A DNA stretch of 64,000 bases, taken from Roseateles hydrophilus. GTDB lineage: Bacteria; Pseudomonadota; Gammaproteobacteria; Burkholderiales; Burkholderiaceae_C. Location of the stretch: positions 186,001 to 250,000 of the forward strand of contig NZ_JAPPUY010000006.1 in assembly GCF_026712245.1 (NCBI RefSeq). Reading direction: 5' to 3'. A model generated the notes under the pieces. It was not told the origin of the DNA and made no database searches. It saw nothing but the letters and a program-made list of their open reading frames with translations. Shown piece by piece: positions 61,274 through 64,000 of the stretch. A program made the position numbers and the translations under genes. The first letter of the stretch is position 1, and each line of letters opens with the position of its first letter.

Positions 61274-62182
61274 TCAGGCGGCTGGCGCCAGGAACTGTCG
61301 GGCGCCATCGAGGAAGTAGGGCAGCAGGTCAGGCCGTTCCTCGGACAGGCCGTTGCCCAGCGTGCGGAACAGCTGTTGGCGGTGGAACTCGTGGATCTGC
61401 GCCCGCGCCTGCTGGAAGGCGTCGGCCGGGCTCAGCGCGCGCAGCGCACCGATGTAGCTGTCGAAGAAGGTGAACTGCTGCCAGCGCGCCGCCAGCGTGC
61501 TGTAGCCGGCAATGCCCGAGGGCAGGTTGTGGCCGGTGCGCACCGGCTCGGCCGGGTGGTACAGACAGGGCGCGCCCAGCAGCAGCAGCGCCAGGCTGAA
61601 GCAGGCCTGCGGGTAGACGTTGTCGCGCCGGTTGGCCACGGGCTCGATCAGCGGCAGCAGGCGCTGGGCCCAGGCGCGGTTCAGCGTGACGCCGGGCAGA
61701 TGGTTGCAGCAGTTGCGGTAGTCGTGCGGCGCGATGGGGCCGACGGCCTCGCGGCCCCGGTACAGGCTGCCGTCCGCGTGGCGGAACACCGGTGTCACCC
61801 ATGCGGGCGGGGTCTGTGCCTCGGCCAGGTCCAGCGCGAGGCGCAGCACCTCGTCGGCCTGCAGCCAGTCGTCGTCGGTGCTCACCAGCAGGTAGTCGCC
61901 CGGGCAGTGGCGGATCAGGTGGAAGAAGTTGCCGCAAAAGCCGGCCCGCTGCTCGTTCTTCATGACCCGCAGCCAGTCACCGCTCCGGGCGCAGGGCAGG
62001 GCGCGCACAGCCTCGAATGCGCCGTCCGGCGAGTCATCGTCGATGACCAGCACGTTGATGCGCTCGCGGTGTGCCGGCGTGCAGGCTGCGTCCAGGCGCG
62101 ACAGCACCTCGAGCAACGCGTCCTTGCGGTTGTAGCTCGGGATGCCGATGGTGATGCGCGGGGGCGTCATGGGTGCAGTCAT
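61274..62182 (-). CDS. Family 2 glycosyltransferase
   Basis: The 302-residue protein begins PRITIGIPSYNRKDALLEVLSRL. It has NVLVIDDDSPDGAFEAV and the metal-binding DYLLVSTDDDWLQADEVLRLAL, a GT-A fold like SpsA-type transferases. It is the first gene of the minus-strand trio; an internal ATG at 62170 is an alternative start. The acceptor is unknown. Confidence 0.82.
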   Translation of the reverse strand: MTAPMTPPRITIGIPSYNRKDALLEVLSRLDAACTPAHRERINVLVIDDDSPDGAFEAVRALPCARSGDWLRVMKNEQRAGFCGNFFHLIRHCPGDYLLVSTDDDWLQADEVLRLALDLAEAQTPPAWVTPVFRHADGSLYRGREAVGPIAPHDYRNCCNHLPGVTLNRAWAQRLLPLIEPVANRRDNVYPQACFSLALLLLGAPCLYHPAEPVRTGHNLPSGIAGYSTLAARWQQFTFFDSYIGALRALSPADAFQQARAQIHEFHRQQLFRTLGNGLSEERPDLLPYFLDGARQFLAPAA

Positions 62183-62357
62183 CCTAGGGCCTGGCCTGGC
62201 CCGGCATCATGCGAACAAGCGCCTTGGGGCCGGTCAGTTGTGCGCGGTCGCTGCCTGTGTGTGCTCGGGATTGAAATTCGTTGATTGCGAAGCCTTGGTC
62301 TGTTTCTGGCGCAGAATTGGACGATTCACGAAGGCTATGCTTCAGCGGGAGACGACC

Positions 62358-63251
62358 ATGCGCCACGACCTCACCACCCTCAATCTCGTGCTGGCCATCG
62401 AGCAGACGCGCTCGATCACCCGCGGCGCGGCCCAGGAACATCTGGCGCTGGCTGCGGCGAGCAAGCGTTTGTCAGACCTGGAAAGCCGCCTCGGCGTGCA
62501 GCTCTTCGAGCGGCGCGCCCGTGGCGTGGAGCCGACCGAGGCCGGCCGGGCGCTGGTGCGCCACATCCGCTCGCTGCACGCATCGCTCTACGCGCTCGAG
62601 ACCGAGGTCATGGAGTTCTCGCGCGGCATCAAGGGCCATCTGCGCATCGCGTCCAACACCAGCGCGATTGCCGAGTGCCTGCCGCCCTACCTGGTCGAGT
62701 TCTCCCAGGCCCATGCGCAGATCCGCATCAGCCTGGAAGACCTGACCAGCGCAGAGGTGCAGGCCGCCGTCGCCGAAGGGCGCGCGGATGTCGGCATCTT
62801 CACCGCGCCCGTGCTGGACAACCGCGTGCAGACCTGGGTGTTCGCCCGCAGCCGGCTGGCTGCGCTGGTGCCGCTGAAGCACCCGCTGAGCAACCGCGAG
62901 ACGGTCAGCTTCGACGATCTGCTCGCCTACGACCTCATCGGCCTGCATGCCGGCGCCAGCGCGCAGGAGCTGATGCGCGAGCAGGCGGCCGCGCGCGGCC
63001 AGACGCTGAACGCGCGCCTGCAGGTGCGTGGCTTCGACGGTATCGCCCAATTGGTGGAGTCCGGCCTGGGTGTGGCCGTGCTGCCCGAGCAACCTGCCGA
63101 ACGCTTCACACGCGTCTTCGGTGTCCGCGCGCTGCGGCTGGAAGAACCCTGGGCCGAGCGCGATTACTACCTGGGTGTGTTGCGCCAACAGCGCTTGCCC
63201 ACCGTGGTGCAACGCTTCGTCGACACCCTCATCCCCCGAGACAAGCAATGA
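62358..63251 (+). CDS. LysR-type transcriptional regulator next to leuC
   Basis: The 297-residue protein has an N-terminal winged helix ([33 protein letters not shown] in overlapping segments) and a LysR substrate-binding domain ([36 protein letters not shown]). GGGAG precedes ATG 62358. Its TGA overlaps the ATG of leuC (ATGA), so it is co-transcribed with the leucine gene and is likely involved in its control. Confidence 0.9.
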   Translation: MRHDLTTLNLVLAIEQTRSITRGAAQEHLALAAASKRLSDLESRLGVQLFERRARGVEPTEAGRALVRHIRSLHASLYALETEVMEFSRGIKGHLRIASNTSAIAECLPPYLVEFSQAHAQIRISLEDLTSAEVQAAVAEGRADVGIFTAPVLDNRVQTWVFARSRLAALVPLKHPLSNRETVSFDDLLAYDLIGLHAGASAQELMREQAAARGQTLNARLQVRGFDGIAQLVESGLGVAVLPEQPAERFTRVFGVRALRLEEPWAERDYYLGVLRQQRLPTVVQRFVDTLIPRDKQ

Positions 63252-64000
63252 CTTCCCGTACCCTCTACGACAAGCTCTGGGACGAGCATGTCGTGCACTC
63301 CGAACCGGATGGCACGGCGCTGCTCTACATCGACCGTCACCTCGTCCATGAAGTGACCAGCCCACAGGCCTTCGAAGGCCTGGATCTGGCCGGCCGCAAG
63401 GTCTGGCGCCTCGCCGCCAATCTGGCGGTCAGCGACCACAACGTGCCGACGACCGACCGCAGCGAGGGCATTGCCGACCCGGTGTCGCGCCTGCAGGTGG
63501 ACACGCTGGACGCCAACTGCGACCGCTTCGGCATCACGCAGTTCAAGATGAGCGACAAGCGCCAGGGCATCGTGCACGTGATCGGCCCGGAGCAGGGCGC
63601 CACGCTGCCCGGCATGACGGTGGTCTGCGGTGACAGCCACACCTCCACGCACGGCGCCTTCGGCGCGCTGGCGCACGGCATCGGCACCAGCGAGGTGGAG
63701 CACGTGCTCGCCACGCAGACGCTGTCGGCCAAGAAGGCCAAGAACCTGCTCGTCAAGGTCGAGGGCCAGTGCGCCAAGGGCGTGGGCGCCAAGGACATCG
63801 TGCTGGCCATCATCGGCCGCATCGGCACGGCCGGCGGCACGGGTTACACCATCGAGTTCGCCGGCACGGCCATCCGCGCGCTGAGCATGGAAGGCCGCAT
63901 GACGGTCTGCAACATGGCCATCGAAGCTGGCGCCCGCGCCGGCCTCATCGCCGTGGACGACACGACCATCAACTACGTCAAGGGCCGCCCGTTCTCGCCG
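63248..64000 (+). CDS. leuC: 3-isopropylmalate dehydratase large subunit (5' part)
   Basis: The first 251 codons are present; the gene continues beyond the right edge. [54 protein letters not shown] and [13 protein letters not shown] are diagnostic of LeuC. The three Cys ligands of the 4Fe-4S cluster lie in the missing part. It isomerises 2- to 3-isopropylmalate with LeuD in leucine synthesis. Confidence 0.97.
   Translation, partial: MTSRTLYDKLWDEHVVHSEPDGTALLYIDRHLVHEVTSPQAFEGLDLAGRKVWRLAANLAVSDHNVPTTDRSEGIADPVSRLQVDTLDANCDRFGITQFKMSDKRQGIVHVIGPEQGATLPGMTVVCGDSHTSTHGAFGALAHGIGTSEVEHVLATQTLSAKKAKNLLVKVEGQCAKGVGAKDIVLAIIGRIGTAGGTGYTIEFAGTAIRALSMEGRMTVCNMAIEAGARAGLIAVDDTTINYVKGRPFSP

Overview
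The window is a GC-rich chromosomal segment from a beta-proteobacterium, most likely of the order Burkholderiales (Rubrivivax/Roseateles-like). This placement rests on gene content and style: a LysR gene overlapping leuC, a YebC protein, a DUF4124 protein, a sulfate-binding protein with a cys-type upstream region, heavy GC codon bias and frequent TTG/GTG starts. No tRNA, rRNA, insertion sequence or CRISPR array was seen.

Layout. 1-5.2 kb: start of a sulfate ABC-transporter binding protein, a soluble PAS histidine kinase with its NarL-type regulator, a hydratase of the FAH family and a secreted tandem GH43 protein. 5.2-7.3 kb: a small lower-GC accessory patch with three palindromic repeats and a HEPN-domain gene. 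7.3-10.9 kb: an ABC uptake operon ending in cyanase (cynS). 10.9-22.3 kb: mostly housekeeping and single genes (YebC, HtrA-type protease, acyltransferase-like membrane protein, polysaccharide deacetylase, rlmB, upp, class III aminotransferase, paired DJ-1/GlxA proteins, split chromate transporter, hydroxyacid dehydrogenase, DUF1993).

22.4-62.2 kb is one large surface-glycoprotein region. A plus-strand operon carries an OGT/SPINDLY-type (GT41) glycosyltransferase, a type I secretion ABC exporter, its HlyD adaptor, a TolC-like outer-membrane channel and a further glycosyltransferase-like protein. A convergent minus-strand operon of eleven genes (pseB and pseC through a NeuB-type synthase and a PseG-like protein) looks like a variant nonulosonic-acid (pseudaminic/legionaminic-type) pathway. 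It has extra enzymes: a GSA-type aminotransferase, an ATP-grasp enzyme, a Gfo/Idh dehydrogenase, a methyltransferase and a GH57-like protein. Next come WxcM/FdtA-, FdtB- and acyltransferase-type amino-sugar genes. These are followed by a 9.1-kb gene for a 3,039-residue protein built from 349 consecutive Ser/Thr-rich octapeptides, arranged largely as eighteen 136-residue (408-bp) tandem units and ending in an EF-hand-type calcium-binding tail. Further glycosyltransferases, methyltransferases and a zinc phospholipase C-like secreted enzyme follow.

Working model (inference): the octapeptide giant is the client of the type I system, and its Ser/Thr-rich repeats are glycosylated in the cytoplasm by the GT41 enzyme and further decorated with the unusual sugars made by the neighbouring operons. 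The window ends in a LysR gene overlapping the start of leuC.
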